Shown here piece by piece: positions 1 through 5,838 of a stretch of DNA of 7,278 nt; the stretch's first letter is position 1, and each line of letters opens with the position of its first letter. Made by a program: the position numbers and the translations under genes. Below the pieces are notes generated by a model. It had not been told where the DNA came from, made no database searches, and was given only the letters and a program-made list of their open reading frames with translations. The DNA comes from Euryarchaeota archaeon Ods04 (GTDB lineage Archaea > Halobacteriota > Halobacteria > Halobacteriales > Halorutilaceae): NCBI GenBank assembly GCA_028751055.1, contig JAQZDD010000044.1, forward strand, positions 1 to 7,278, in the 5' to 3' direction.

Positions 1-50
1 ACCTCGCTGGAGAACTCGCCCGTTTCGGAACGCCGTCTCTCCTCGCTCAT
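1..50 (-). CDS. N-terminal fragment of an unidentified protein (runs off the left edge)
   Basis: An ATG at 50..48 on the minus strand opens a frame reading MSEERRRSETGEFSSE and continuing past the window edge. Only 16 full codons are visible, so no family can be named. The charged, probably flexible start is common in haloarchaeal proteins. The case for a real gene is mainly the promoter: a TATA-like box lies at 72-78, centred about 25 bp upstream of the ATG, which is the spacing expected for a leaderless haloarchaeal transcript. The preceding minus-strand gene (HAD-like) stops at 122, so this gene most likely has its own promoter rather than belonging to the preQ0 operon. Confidence 0.6.
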   Translation of the reverse strand, partial: MSEERRRSETGEFSSE

Positions 51-70
51 ACAGAAAATCAGGTTCGGAG

Positions 71-80
71 CTACTTAACC
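71..80 (-). promoter_or_regulatory. TATA-box region for the left-edge gene
   Basis: The minus strand reads GGTTAAGTAG here, matching a haloarchaeal TATA-like element. It is centred about 25 bp upstream of the ATG at 50, which suggests a leaderless mRNA. No Shine-Dalgarno sequence precedes that ATG, in agreement with this. Just upstream on the minus strand are two copies of ACAAGAA (107..101 and 88..82). Confidence 0.5.
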
Positions 81-121
81 ATTCTTGTCGTGACGAGCGG
101 TTCTTGTGTGTCCCAAACTAT

Positions 122-820
122 CTACGTGCCGCCGAGCGCGCTCAGGTCGTCTAAGACGTGCGTCGGCTTCTTCCTACCGTCGAGCGACGACGGGTTCGGA
201 GCGTGCGGACGCGCCACGAAGGCAGCATCAATACCAGCGCGCCGCGCGGCGATAACGTCCGTCGGCGAGTCACCGACATAGAGTGCGTCGCGCGTTCCTA
301 AGTCTTCGAGAGCGCGTTCGACGTAATAAGGAGACGGCTTCCCGCGTTCGATTCCCTCGACGGTCGGTTCGCGTCCGTAGACGGCGTCGAAGTCGAGTCC
401 GAGCGCGTCGGCGGCGTACTCGGCTGTCGCGTGCTGGTTGTTGCTGACGACCGCCGACGGATACGCGGCGGCGACGCGTCTTACGGCGTCGATATCCCTG
501 TAAGGAGCGCGTTTTCCTTCGTCGATATGGTCGACCTGGTACTCGAATGCGCGTCTCTCGCGCTCGCGCCACGCCTCCTCGAAGTCGACGCCGTACTTCT
601 CGCAGACAGACCTGAGCTTTTCGGTGTCGAGTTCGTCGTAACGCGCGAAAGTCACCACGTCGGAGTCGTCGGCGTCGATACCTCGCTCGACGAAGATTTT
701 CTCGATGGTCGTGAGATAGCCCGAGAGGTCGTCGCTGAAGTCTAAGAGGACGCCGTCTAAGTCGAAGACGTAGGCTTCGTAACCGCTCTGTCCGTTTCCG
801 TTGTACCGCATCTTTCTCAC
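122..820 (-). CDS. HAD-superfamily hydrolase (phosphoglycolate-phosphatase-like)
   Basis: This 232-residue protein carries all four haloacid-dehalogenase motifs in order: FDLDGV (about residues 19-24, nucleophile Asp20 and acid/base Asp22), the motif II Ser in VVSNN (124-128), the motif III Lys in GKPSPYY (around 161), and GDSPTD (183-188) for magnesium binding. The helical segment between motifs I and II looks like the C1 cap of subfamily I. Known relatives are phosphatases of small phosphorylated metabolites; the substrate cannot be read from sequence. The GTG start at 820 overlaps the queE stop by four bases (GTGA), which suggests translational coupling. An ATG nine bases downstream (811) is an equally plausible start and would give 229 residues. 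It is the last gene of the RHH-queC-queE operon. A role in preQ0 metabolism is possible, but only from position. Confidence 0.85.
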   Translation of the reverse strand: MRKMRYNGNGQSGYEAYVFDLDGVLLDFSDDLSGYLTTIEKIFVERGIDADDSDVVTFARYDELDTEKLRSVCEKYGVDFEEAWRERERRAFEYQVDHIDEGKRAPYRDIDAVRRVAAAYPSAVVSNNQHATAEYAADALGLDFDAVYGREPTVEGIERGKPSPYYVERALEDLGTRDALYVGDSPTDVIAARRAGIDAAFVARPHAPNPSSLDGRKKPTHVLDDLSALGGT

Positions 821-1494
821 GTGCCTCGCTGGTTTCCGTATATGTGTATCTGCATACGCGGCGAGTACCTGTAACCCTTGTCCTTACATACTTCGGCTAT
901 CCATTCGCCCCGCTCCCTCAGCGTGTCACGGTCGACGCCCTCGGGCATCAGCAGGACACGGCTGCGGTCGTAGCCGGCGAGCGACTCCAGTATGTCCTCT
1001 ATCTCTTCGAGGTCTTCGCGGTCGGCGACGACGAACTTTAGCTGGTAGTCGTGCGAGGAGATGTACGACTCGATTACGTCGAAGTTCAGACGCTCCCTTT
1101 CATGTATCTCGCGCCACTCCTCCGCACCCTCCCGCGTCGGCGTCGAGTTCGAGAGCTTGGGCGACATCGAGACGAGGTCGGCGTCTACGTCGCGGTAGAC
1201 CGTCGCGTTCGTCTCAACCGTCACGTGCTCGTCAAGCGCGACGCAGAGTTCGTCGAAGTCGGGCTGGAGGAGCGGCTCGCCGCCCGTGAGAACGGCGTGG
1301 TCGGCGTCGTGCGCCTCAACTTCTTCTACCACGTCCCCCACGTCCCGCGTCTCGCCCTCAGGCTCCCACGACGTGTAGGCGGAATCGCACCACGAGCACC
1401 GCAGGTTGCAGCCGCTCGTTCGTACGAAGACCGACGGCGTTCCCGCGAGCACTCCCTCGCCCTGTACCGAATAAAAAATCTCGCTAACGTACAG
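817..1494 (-). CDS. queE: 7-carboxy-7-deazaguanine synthase (radical SAM)
   Basis: QueE converts 6-carboxytetrahydropterin to 7-carboxy-7-deazaguanine (CDG) using S-adenosylmethionine and an iron-sulfur cluster, on the route to preQ0 and archaeosine. Counting from the proposed start, the 225-residue protein has QGEG (11-14), the cluster motif CNLRCSWC (Cys29, Cys33, Cys36), TGGEP (70-74) for SAM binding, ETNAT (94-98), SPK (111-113) and the family ending QIHIYGNQRGT. The frame is open upstream to 1617, but that extension is Arg-rich and is a shadow of queC. No ATG lies near the conserved start. The best candidate is CTG at 1494..1492, with GGAGGTGG at 1508..1501 six bases upstream. GTG codons at 1557, 1554 and 1539 lack such a site. 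The gene start overlaps the queC end by 11 bases, and its stop overlaps the HAD gene by 4. Confidence 0.93.
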   Translation of the reverse strand: MYVSEIFYSVQGEGVLAGTPSVFVRTSGCNLRCSWCDSAYTSWEPEGETRDVGDVVEEVEAHDADHAVLTGGEPLLQPDFDELCVALDEHVTVETNATVYRDVDADLVSMSPKLSNSTPTREGAEEWREIHERERLNFDVIESYISSHDYQLKFVVADREDLEEIEDILESLAGYDRSRVLLMPEGVDRDTLRERGEWIAEVCKDKGYRYSPRMQIHIYGNQRGT

Positions 1495-2149
1495 GGTCGA
1501 CCACCTCCGCGCGTTCGAATCCGCGCGCGCGCTCCTCACACGACGCGCAGACACCACAGGGCGTCTCGCCGTCTTGGTAGCACGACCACGTGTGCTCGAA
1601 AGGCACGCCAAGTTCATCGCCGTGTTCGACGATTTCGTGCTTCTCCATCGCTACGACCGGACGCCTCACCTCGAACTCGACGCGGTCGGTGCCGAGAGAC
1701 AGGGCACGCTCCATCGCTTCGGCGTACTCGTCGCGGCAGTCGGCGTAGCCGTCACGGTCGTCGGCGTTCGGTCCGTACCAGACCTTCTCGGCTCTCTTTT
1801 TTTCGGCGATTCCGGCGGCGACCGACAGAAGGACTGTGTTGCGCATCGGGACGTACGACGTGGCGACGCCCTGTTCGTCATAGTGGCGCGACAGGTCGGT
1901 GTCGTCGTTGCCAGTCAGACCTTCACCGAAAGCCGCGAAGGCGTCCGTCAGGTCAATTTCGACATACTCGGCGTCGTAATGAGAGGCGAGTGCCGAAGCA
2001 CAGTCCCTCTCGCGCTCCGACGTGTGCTGTCCGTACCGCGCGTGCACAGCGACGGGCGGCGTGGCGTCCTCGCGCACCGCCTCGGCGTACGTCACCGCGC
2101 TGTCGACGCCGCCAGAGACGAGGACGACGCTCTCGGGTTCAGCCGTCAT
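1484..2149 (-). CDS. queC: 7-cyano-7-deazaguanine (preQ0) synthase
   Basis: QueC is an ATP-dependent enzyme that turns CDG plus ammonia into preQ0, the base inserted in tRNA and then converted to archaeosine in archaea. In this 221-residue protein the ATP-pyrophosphatase loop SGGVDS is at residues 12-17, the PMRNT motif at 101-105, and the family block GPNADDRDGYADCRDEY at 126-142. The zinc site is formed by Cys190, Cys198, Cys201 and Cys204 (CGVCASC). The frame is open to 2176, but the ATG at 2149 fits the family start better: the protein then reaches SGGVDS after about 11 residues, and GAGGTG lies just upstream (2159..2154). It overlaps the end of the RHH gene by 11 bases and the start of queE by 11, so the three genes are probably translated together from one mRNA. 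Confidence 0.95.
   Translation of the reverse strand: MTAEPESVVLVSGGVDSAVTYAEAVREDATPPVAVHARYGQHTSERERDCASALASHYDAEYVEIDLTDAFAAFGEGLTGNDDTDLSRHYDEQGVATSYVPMRNTVLLSVAAGIAEKKRAEKVWYGPNADDRDGYADCRDEYAEAMERALSLGTDRVEFEVRRPVVAMEKHEIVEHGDELGVPFEHTWSCYQDGETPCGVCASCEERARGFERAEVVDPVR
1501..1508 (-). promoter_or_regulatory. Strong Shine-Dalgarno site that decides the queE start
   Basis: The minus strand reads GGAGGTGG, an almost perfect complement to the archaeal 16S rRNA 3' end, six bases before a CTG codon (1494..1492) in the queE frame. It lies inside the last codons of queC. The next in-frame codons after CTG are TAC, GTT and AGC, none a normal start, so CTG is the natural partner of this site. 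Confidence 0.6.
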
Positions 2150-2333
2150 CCTCCACCTCTTCCGTCTCGTCGGCACGCCCGCGCCGTCTGTCCACCTCGT
2201 CCATCTGGTCGAGCATCTTCCTCAGCGAACTCCTTACCGCGTCCGACATCGAGACGAACTTGCCGTCGTCGCCGACGTGTTCCTGCACGTCGTCCAAGAG
2301 TTCCTGTGGTATGTCCGCGCTGACTTTGGGCAT
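2139..2333 (-). CDS. Small ribbon-helix-helix (CopG/MetJ-Arc type) DNA-binding protein
   Basis: The 64-residue protein has the plan of an RHH transcription factor: a short beta strand (residues 2-8, PKVSADI), helix 1 (about 10-19), a GDDGKFVS turn, and helix 2 (about 29-45) starting at the SMSDAVRSSLRK segment, where the Ser-Asp-Ala-Val-Arg pattern is typical. The tail after about residue 50 is acidic and probably disordered. Proteins of this kind bind DNA as dimers through the paired strands, often as autorepressors. It is the first gene of the preQ0 operon and overlaps queC. A palindrome and an 11-bp-spaced direct repeat lie over its own TATA-like box, which fits autoregulation. Whether it also controls the divergent acyl-CoA synthetase gene is inference. 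Confidence 0.88.
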   Translation of the reverse strand: MPKVSADIPQELLDDVQEHVGDDGKFVSMSDAVRSSLRKMLDQMDEVDRRRGRADETEEVEDDG

Positions 2334-2348
2334 CTTCTGTATTCCTAT

Positions 2349-2368
2349 GGTATTAGCATGCTATTAAC
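2349..2368. promoter_or_regulatory. Imperfect palindrome, candidate operator 1
   Basis: The sequence GGTATTAGCATGCTATTAAC has a perfect 10-bp core, TAGCATGCTA (2354-2363), and further symmetric matches outside it. It also contains TATTA twice in direct orientation at an 11-bp step (2351 and 2362). It overlaps the TATA-like box of the RHH operon, a position suited to a repressor. The RHH protein encoded next to it is the obvious candidate binder, by inference. Confidence 0.45.
2362..2367 (-). promoter_or_regulatory. TATA-like box of the RHH-queC-queE-HAD operon
   Basis: The minus strand reads TTAATA about 31 bp upstream of the RHH ATG at 2333. With usual archaeal spacing, transcription would start about 2338, giving a leader of only a few bases. 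No Shine-Dalgarno site precedes the ATG, which fits near-leaderless translation. On the plus strand the same bases read TATTAA and could also serve the acyl-CoA synthetase gene, with a start near 2390. Confidence 0.4.
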
Positions 2369-2369
2369 A

Positions 2370-2382
2370 GTTGTGCCACAAC
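2370..2382. promoter_or_regulatory. 13-bp palindrome, candidate operator 2
   Basis: GTTGTG and CACAAC are perfect inverted arms around one central base. The site sits between the RHH operon TATA-like box and the acyl-CoA synthetase gene, one base after palindrome 1. It could be a protein-binding site for either direction; the binder is unknown. Confidence 0.4.
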
Positions 2383-2390
2383 CGTTTTGT

Positions 2391-2405
2391 GAGCAGGAAC
2401 TGCTC
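2391..2405. promoter_or_regulatory. 15-bp palindrome just upstream of the acyl-CoA synthetase start
   Basis: GAGCAG and CTGCTC form six-base perfect arms around GAA, ending 10 bases before the ATG at 2416. If transcription started near 2390, this would be a hairpin at the very 5' end of the synthetase mRNA; if the mRNA is leaderless, it is a DNA site within the promoter. The sequence does not tell which. Confidence 0.4.
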
Positions 2406-2415
2406 TTTATGTGAA

Positions 2416-4479
2416 ATGACCGCCGACAACGACACGGCTTCGGCGGAGGAACCTTACGACGAAGAGGACTGGTACCGCGCAGAGGTCGAGTACGACGACG
2501 ATGTCGTCGGCGACGACACCGTGCCCGAACTCGTCGACAGACGCACGGCGGAACACGACGACGGCGTGGCGCAGATGTACAAGGGCGGCGTTTACGACAG
2601 AACGCTCGTCGACGCGGGTGCTGTCGAAGAAGCACCAGACGGCGACTTTACGTCTCTGAGTTACGACGAGATGCGTGACGTGTACCGTCGTCTCGCTTTC
2701 GGGTTCGACGAACTCGGCGTCGAGCGCGGCGACCGCGTCGGAATATTCTCGGACACACGTCTCGAATGGGCACTGTCGGACTTCGCGCTCCTGTCGCGCG
2801 GCGCGGTTGTCACGACTGTCTACGCCTCATCGTCGCCGCCTCAGGCGAGGTACCTCCTCGACAACCCCGACGCGTCGGGTGTCGTGGTAGAGAACCAAGA
2901 GATTCTGGAGCGCGTCCTCGAAGTCGAGGAAGAACTGTCTCTGGAGTTCATCGTTGTCATCGACCAAATAGACGACGAACACCTCGGACGCGACGATGTC
3001 GACGTACATACGCTCGGCGACGTGTACGAGACGGGCGTCGAGAAGCACGACAACGAGACGTTCGACGGATGGCTCGACGGAACCGCTTCCGACGACCTGT
3101 GCACGCTCATCTACACGTCGGGCACGACCGGACCGCCGAAGGGCGTCGAGATAAGACACGAGAACTTCCGTTCGTGCCTGAACCAGATGTGGAAACGTGT
3201 CGGACCGCGCCCGGACAAGCCCGAAGGAATGCCTGTCGTCGACGAAGAGATGCGTGTCCTGTCTTTCCTGCCCCTCGCACACGCCTTCGAACGTTTCGTG
3301 CACCTCGCGCTCGTGACGGCGGGCGCGACGGTAGCCTACGCCGAGAGCACCGAACCCGAAGCTCTGCGCGAGGACATGCGTCTCGTGAAGCCGAAGGGGA
3401 TAGCGACCGTTCCGCGTCTCCTCGAAAAGATATACGGCTCGGCGGTAGAGGAGGTGTCCGACTCTCCCGTCAAGAGACGCGTCTTCGACTGGGCTGTCGG
3501 CGTCGGACAGGATGTGTGGCGGTTCTACGAGTCGTGCGAAGAACCGACGGGCGTGGCGCGCGCGACACGCGACCCGCCTCCCTTCCTGCGCGCGAAGTAC
3601 AGGCTCGCCGACGCTCTCGTGTACAGCAGGATACGTGACGCGCTCGGAGGCGAGGTCGGGGCGTTCCTGAGCGCGGGCGGCAGCCTCTCCGAGGAACTCG
3701 CACGCACATACCAAGGAATCGACCTGCCCGTCTACGAGGGCTACGGAATGACGGAGACGTCGCCCGTCATCTCTATCTCACCACCCGAGGACCCCAAGGT
3801 CGGAAAGCTCGGTCCGCCGTTGTGTGACATGGAGGTCAAGGTCGACGAAACGCACGTCGGTGACGAGGTACTGGAAGGCAGGGACGGCGACGTGGGCGAG
3901 CTTCTCGTACGCGGTCCCAACGTCGTCGAAGGCTACTGGAAGATGCCCGAGAAGACCGACGAGGCTTTCGAGGAGGCGGAAGACGGCGACGACTGGTTCA
4001 GGACGGGCGATGTGGTCGAGATATGTCCCGACGGATACCTGCGTTTCGTCGACCGTGTCAAGAACCTCGTCGTCCTGTCGACCGGCAAGAACGTACCCGC
4101 GGAGCGCGTCGAGGAGGCGGTCGAAGAGACGGAGTTCGTCGAGCAGTGCATGGTCGTCGGCGACGGAAGGAAGTTCGTCGGCGCGCTCGTCGTCCCCGAC
4201 TTCGAGAGCGTCCGTTCTTGGGCTGACGAAGAAGGCGTCGAGTTACCCGACGAAGACGACGCGCTCGCAGAGGACGGTAGGGTGCACGGACTCGTGGAAG
4301 ACGCCGTTGAGGAGGCGAACTCCGGCTTCGAGGAGCACGAGCGAGTCAAACGTTTGGAGGTGGTCGCCGAGGAGTGGACGCAGGAGGACGACCTCATGAC
4401 GCCGACGATGAAGAAGAAACGTCACAGGATAAAGGAGGTGCACGCAGACGAGATAGAGTCGGTCTACGAGGACGGCTGA
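2416..4479 (+). CDS. Long-chain acyl-CoA synthetase (AMP-forming)
   Basis: This 687-residue enzyme of the ANL adenylating family activates a carboxylic acid, probably a long-chain fatty acid, with ATP and CoA by way of an acyl-AMP. From the ATG at 2416, the ATP-binding motif TSGTTGPPKG is at about 234-243, YGMTET at 443-448, FRTGD at 528-532 and the hinge DRVKNLVVLSTGKN at 546-559. The C-terminal PTMKKKR (about 663-669) supplies the catalytic Lys. Length and motif order match the FAA1/FadD15-like long-chain group rather than acetyl-CoA synthetase. The frame is open to a TTG at 2371, but that start would place palindrome 2 and the hairpin inside the coding region, and the acidic MTADND start is typical of haloarchaea. 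No Shine-Dalgarno site is seen. It is divergent from the RHH operon. Chain-length preference cannot be told. Confidence 0.95.
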   Translation: MTADNDTASAEEPYDEEDWYRAEVEYDDDVVGDDTVPELVDRRTAEHDDGVAQMYKGGVYDRTLVDAGAVEEAPDGDFTSLSYDEMRDVYRRLAFGFDELGVERGDRVGIFSDTRLEWALSDFALLSRGAVVTTVYASSSPPQARYLLDNPDASGVVVENQEILERVLEVEEELSLEFIVVIDQIDDEHLGRDDVDVHTLGDVYETGVEKHDNETFDGWLDGTASDDLCTLIYTSGTTGPPKGVEIRHENFRSCLNQMWKRVGPRPDKPEGMPVVDEEMRVLSFLPLAHAFERFVHLALVTAGATVAYAESTEPEALREDMRLVKPKGIATVPRLLEKIYGSAVEEVSDSPVKRRVFDWAVGVGQDVWRFYESCEEPTGVARATRDPPPFLRAKYRLADALVYSRIRDALGGEVGAFLSAGGSLSEELARTYQGIDLPVYEGYGMTETSPVISISPPEDPKVGKLGPPLCDMEVKVDETHVGDEVLEGRDGDVGELLVRGPNVVEGYWKMPEKTDEAFEEAEDGDDWFRTGDVVEICPDGYLRFVDRVKNLVVLSTGKNVPAERVEEAVEETEFVEQCMVVGDGRKFVGALVVPDFESVRSWADEEGVELPDEDDALAEDGRVHGLVEDAVEEANSGFEEHERVKRLEVVAEEWTQEDDLMTPTMKKKRHRIKEVHADEIESVYEDG

Positions 4480-4500
4480 CCGTGCGTCCGGGATGCCGTT

Positions 4501-4514
4501 TCACCCCTTCCACT
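4501..4514. repeat. 14-bp direct repeat, left copy
   Basis: TCACCCCTTCCACT is repeated exactly at 5825-5838, in the same orientation, and the bases just outside differ. This copy lies in the 51-bp spacer between the acyl-CoA synthetase stop and the lipoprotein stop. The other copy is the 3' end of the redoxin gene. Together they bracket the lipoprotein gene. Confidence 0.8.
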
Positions 4515-4530
4515 CCCTCAAATTCTTCAG

Positions 4531-5808
4531 TCATTCGACGACTTCAAAGATGAACCCTACAGGCATACCCGTGTATCCGAAGGCGTACGTTCCGGAGTCT
4601 ATACCGAACTCCTGAGAAGTGCCCTCAATGGAGACAACAAGCGTGCCATCGAAATCGGGGTGCGTACCATCGATGGAGTCGACGGACAGTCTGCCCGTGC
4701 GAGAACCGGTGGGGAGTATATCATCGTTAGTAGGTGCTGAGTAAACCTCCGCCGGTTCGTCACTCCATTCGCCGTCCTCCAACCTGTAGATTTCCCAAGG
4801 ACCCGGGGCAATGGTGCTTATTCCCACAGACTCGTTGGTGTAGTTGTAGAACGTGAACTCCAGAGAGTCCTCTGGGCGTTCGAGCACTTCTTTCGACGGT
4901 TCTATGAAGACGCGCTCATCACCGTCCATCGCGTGGTAGAGCGTCCTCTCTATGCCGCCTTGACCCGTGTACGTCTCAGGCAAACCTTCGTCGTAGTACC
5001 TCGACTCCGACGGATTTGGACGGCGTCTCTCTTCAATCACCGAAATAACAGGGTGGAAATCAGGGTCAATGTTTCTCTTGTCTAAGAACTGTGTCGGGAG
5101 TGCCGGAAGATAGAAAGTGCCGGTGGGCAGACAGTTCTCGTCCTTGCCGGATAGCAGAGCGTAGTCCTGCCAGACTATGTCTTCCTCAGTAAATTCGTCG
5201 CCGAACTCCAACTCGACGGTATCAGGCGTTTCCGGAAGGTCGTCAACGCGCCAACACTCTTCGTCGTCGTACCTGCGCGCCTCGTCGTTATTTATAGGAA
5301 CGAGGTACATACCTCCGTGTTCGCCTTCGTCCAACTCATTCATTCTCATGCCGCGTCTATCCATCTCTACTTCTCTTGCTTCGTATTCCCACAGAAGACC
5401 GTCGCTCTTTACTTGCATTCTGTCAGCAGGTGTAGGTAGTGCTTCGCCGTCGTCGAAAGTGGGAGGTGCACTAACGAGCGATATCCGGACTACTGCAGGC
5501 GTATCTTCCGAAGGCTCTTCGACGAATCTTATCTCGTATATACCAGAACTGAACTCAGTGAGGTATCTGTCCTCGGTTTCGAGCCACGGTTCGCCTTCAT
5601 CTGGCGGCGCGCCTCTTTTGAAGCTGTGTTCGGGTTCTCTTTCCTTTTCGTTCTCTTCTTCGCCATCTTCCTGTTCAGTATCGTCGTTATCGTTACGACC
5701 ATTATCCTCTTCGTCAGTCTCTCTTCCGCCCGTTCCGAGACAGCCAGCGACAACCGCCGCGACTGTGGAGACGGTCATACCTACGAATCTGCGTCTATCT
5801 TTTTTCAT
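4531..5808 (-). CDS. Tat-exported lipoprotein of unknown function
   Basis: The 425-residue protein starts MKKDRRRFVG, a twin-arginine signal (Arg5-Arg7, Phe8), followed by a hydrophobic stretch (about 9-21) and a haloarchaeal lipobox AGC with Cys23. It should be exported folded and lipid-anchored to the outer face of the membrane. Residues 29-60 form a very acidic Asp/Glu/Asn linker. About 65-260 is a globular region I do not recognise. The last 110 residues (about 312-425), with LEFTFYNYT, EIYRLEDGEW and DSGTYAF, resemble a bacterial Ig-like beta domain; this is a weak family guess. The start is fixed by the signal peptide. Base composition is lower in GC than the neighbours (45-55% in lines I counted, against 63-68% in the acyl-CoA synthetase and redoxin genes), and the gene is flanked by a 14-bp direct repeat, so recent acquisition is plausible. 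It lies 16 bases after the redoxin stop, with no promoter visible between. Confidence 0.85.
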   Translation of the reverse strand: MKKDRRRFVGMTVSTVAAVVAGCLGTGGRETDEEDNGRNDNDDTEQEDGEEENEKEREPEHSFKRGAPPDEGEPWLETEDRYLTEFSSGIYEIRFVEEPSEDTPAVVRISLVSAPPTFDDGEALPTPADRMQVKSDGLLWEYEAREVEMDRRGMRMNELDEGEHGGMYLVPINNDEARRYDDEECWRVDDLPETPDTVELEFGDEFTEEDIVWQDYALLSGKDENCLPTGTFYLPALPTQFLDKRNIDPDFHPVISVIEERRRPNPSESRYYDEGLPETYTGQGGIERTLYHAMDGDERVFIEPSKEVLERPEDSLEFTFYNYTNESVGISTIAPGPWEIYRLEDGEWSDEPAEVYSAPTNDDILPTGSRTGRLSVDSIDGTHPDFDGTLVVSIEGTSQEFGIDSGTYAFGYTGMPVGFIFEVVE

Positions 5809-5824
5809 TCTGTATCTCGTTCTC

Positions 5825-5838
5825 TCACCCCTTCCACT
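5825..5838. repeat. 14-bp direct repeat, right copy (end of the redoxin gene)
   Basis: This is the same TCACCCCTTCCACT as at 4501-4514. On the minus strand it is the last 14 bases of the redoxin gene, covering its final codons and TGA stop. An intact gene end here and an isolated copy 1.3 kb away suggest that this copy is the original and the other a duplicate. Confidence 0.8.

Noticed and set aside
1495..1617. N-terminal extension of QueE to 1617
   Set aside because: The added 41 residues are Arg/Ala-rich, coincide with the conserved zinc-binding end of QueC in another frame, and lack a Shine-Dalgarno site at their start.
1797..1803. Seven-T run (A7 on the queC coding strand) as a frameshift or slippage site
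   Set aside because: The queC frame is intact across it and encodes Glu-Lys-Lys; no useful alternative frame follows, so there is no sign of programmed slippage.
1051..2367. 438-residue plus-strand open frame across queE, queC and the RHH gene
   Set aside because: Its Arg-rich, low-complexity translation runs antisense to three well-supported overlapping genes; it has no domain and no promoter.
2827..3714. 295-residue open frame antisense to the acyl-CoA synthetase
   Set aside because: It is fully opposite a gene with all family motifs, is Arg/Val-rich with no recognisable domain, and is the usual shadow seen in GC-rich coding DNA.
4480..4530. Terminator between the convergent acyl-CoA synthetase and lipoprotein genes
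   Set aside because: The spacer is pyrimidine-rich but has no strong T-run or stable hairpin; the notable feature in it is the 14-bp repeat copy.
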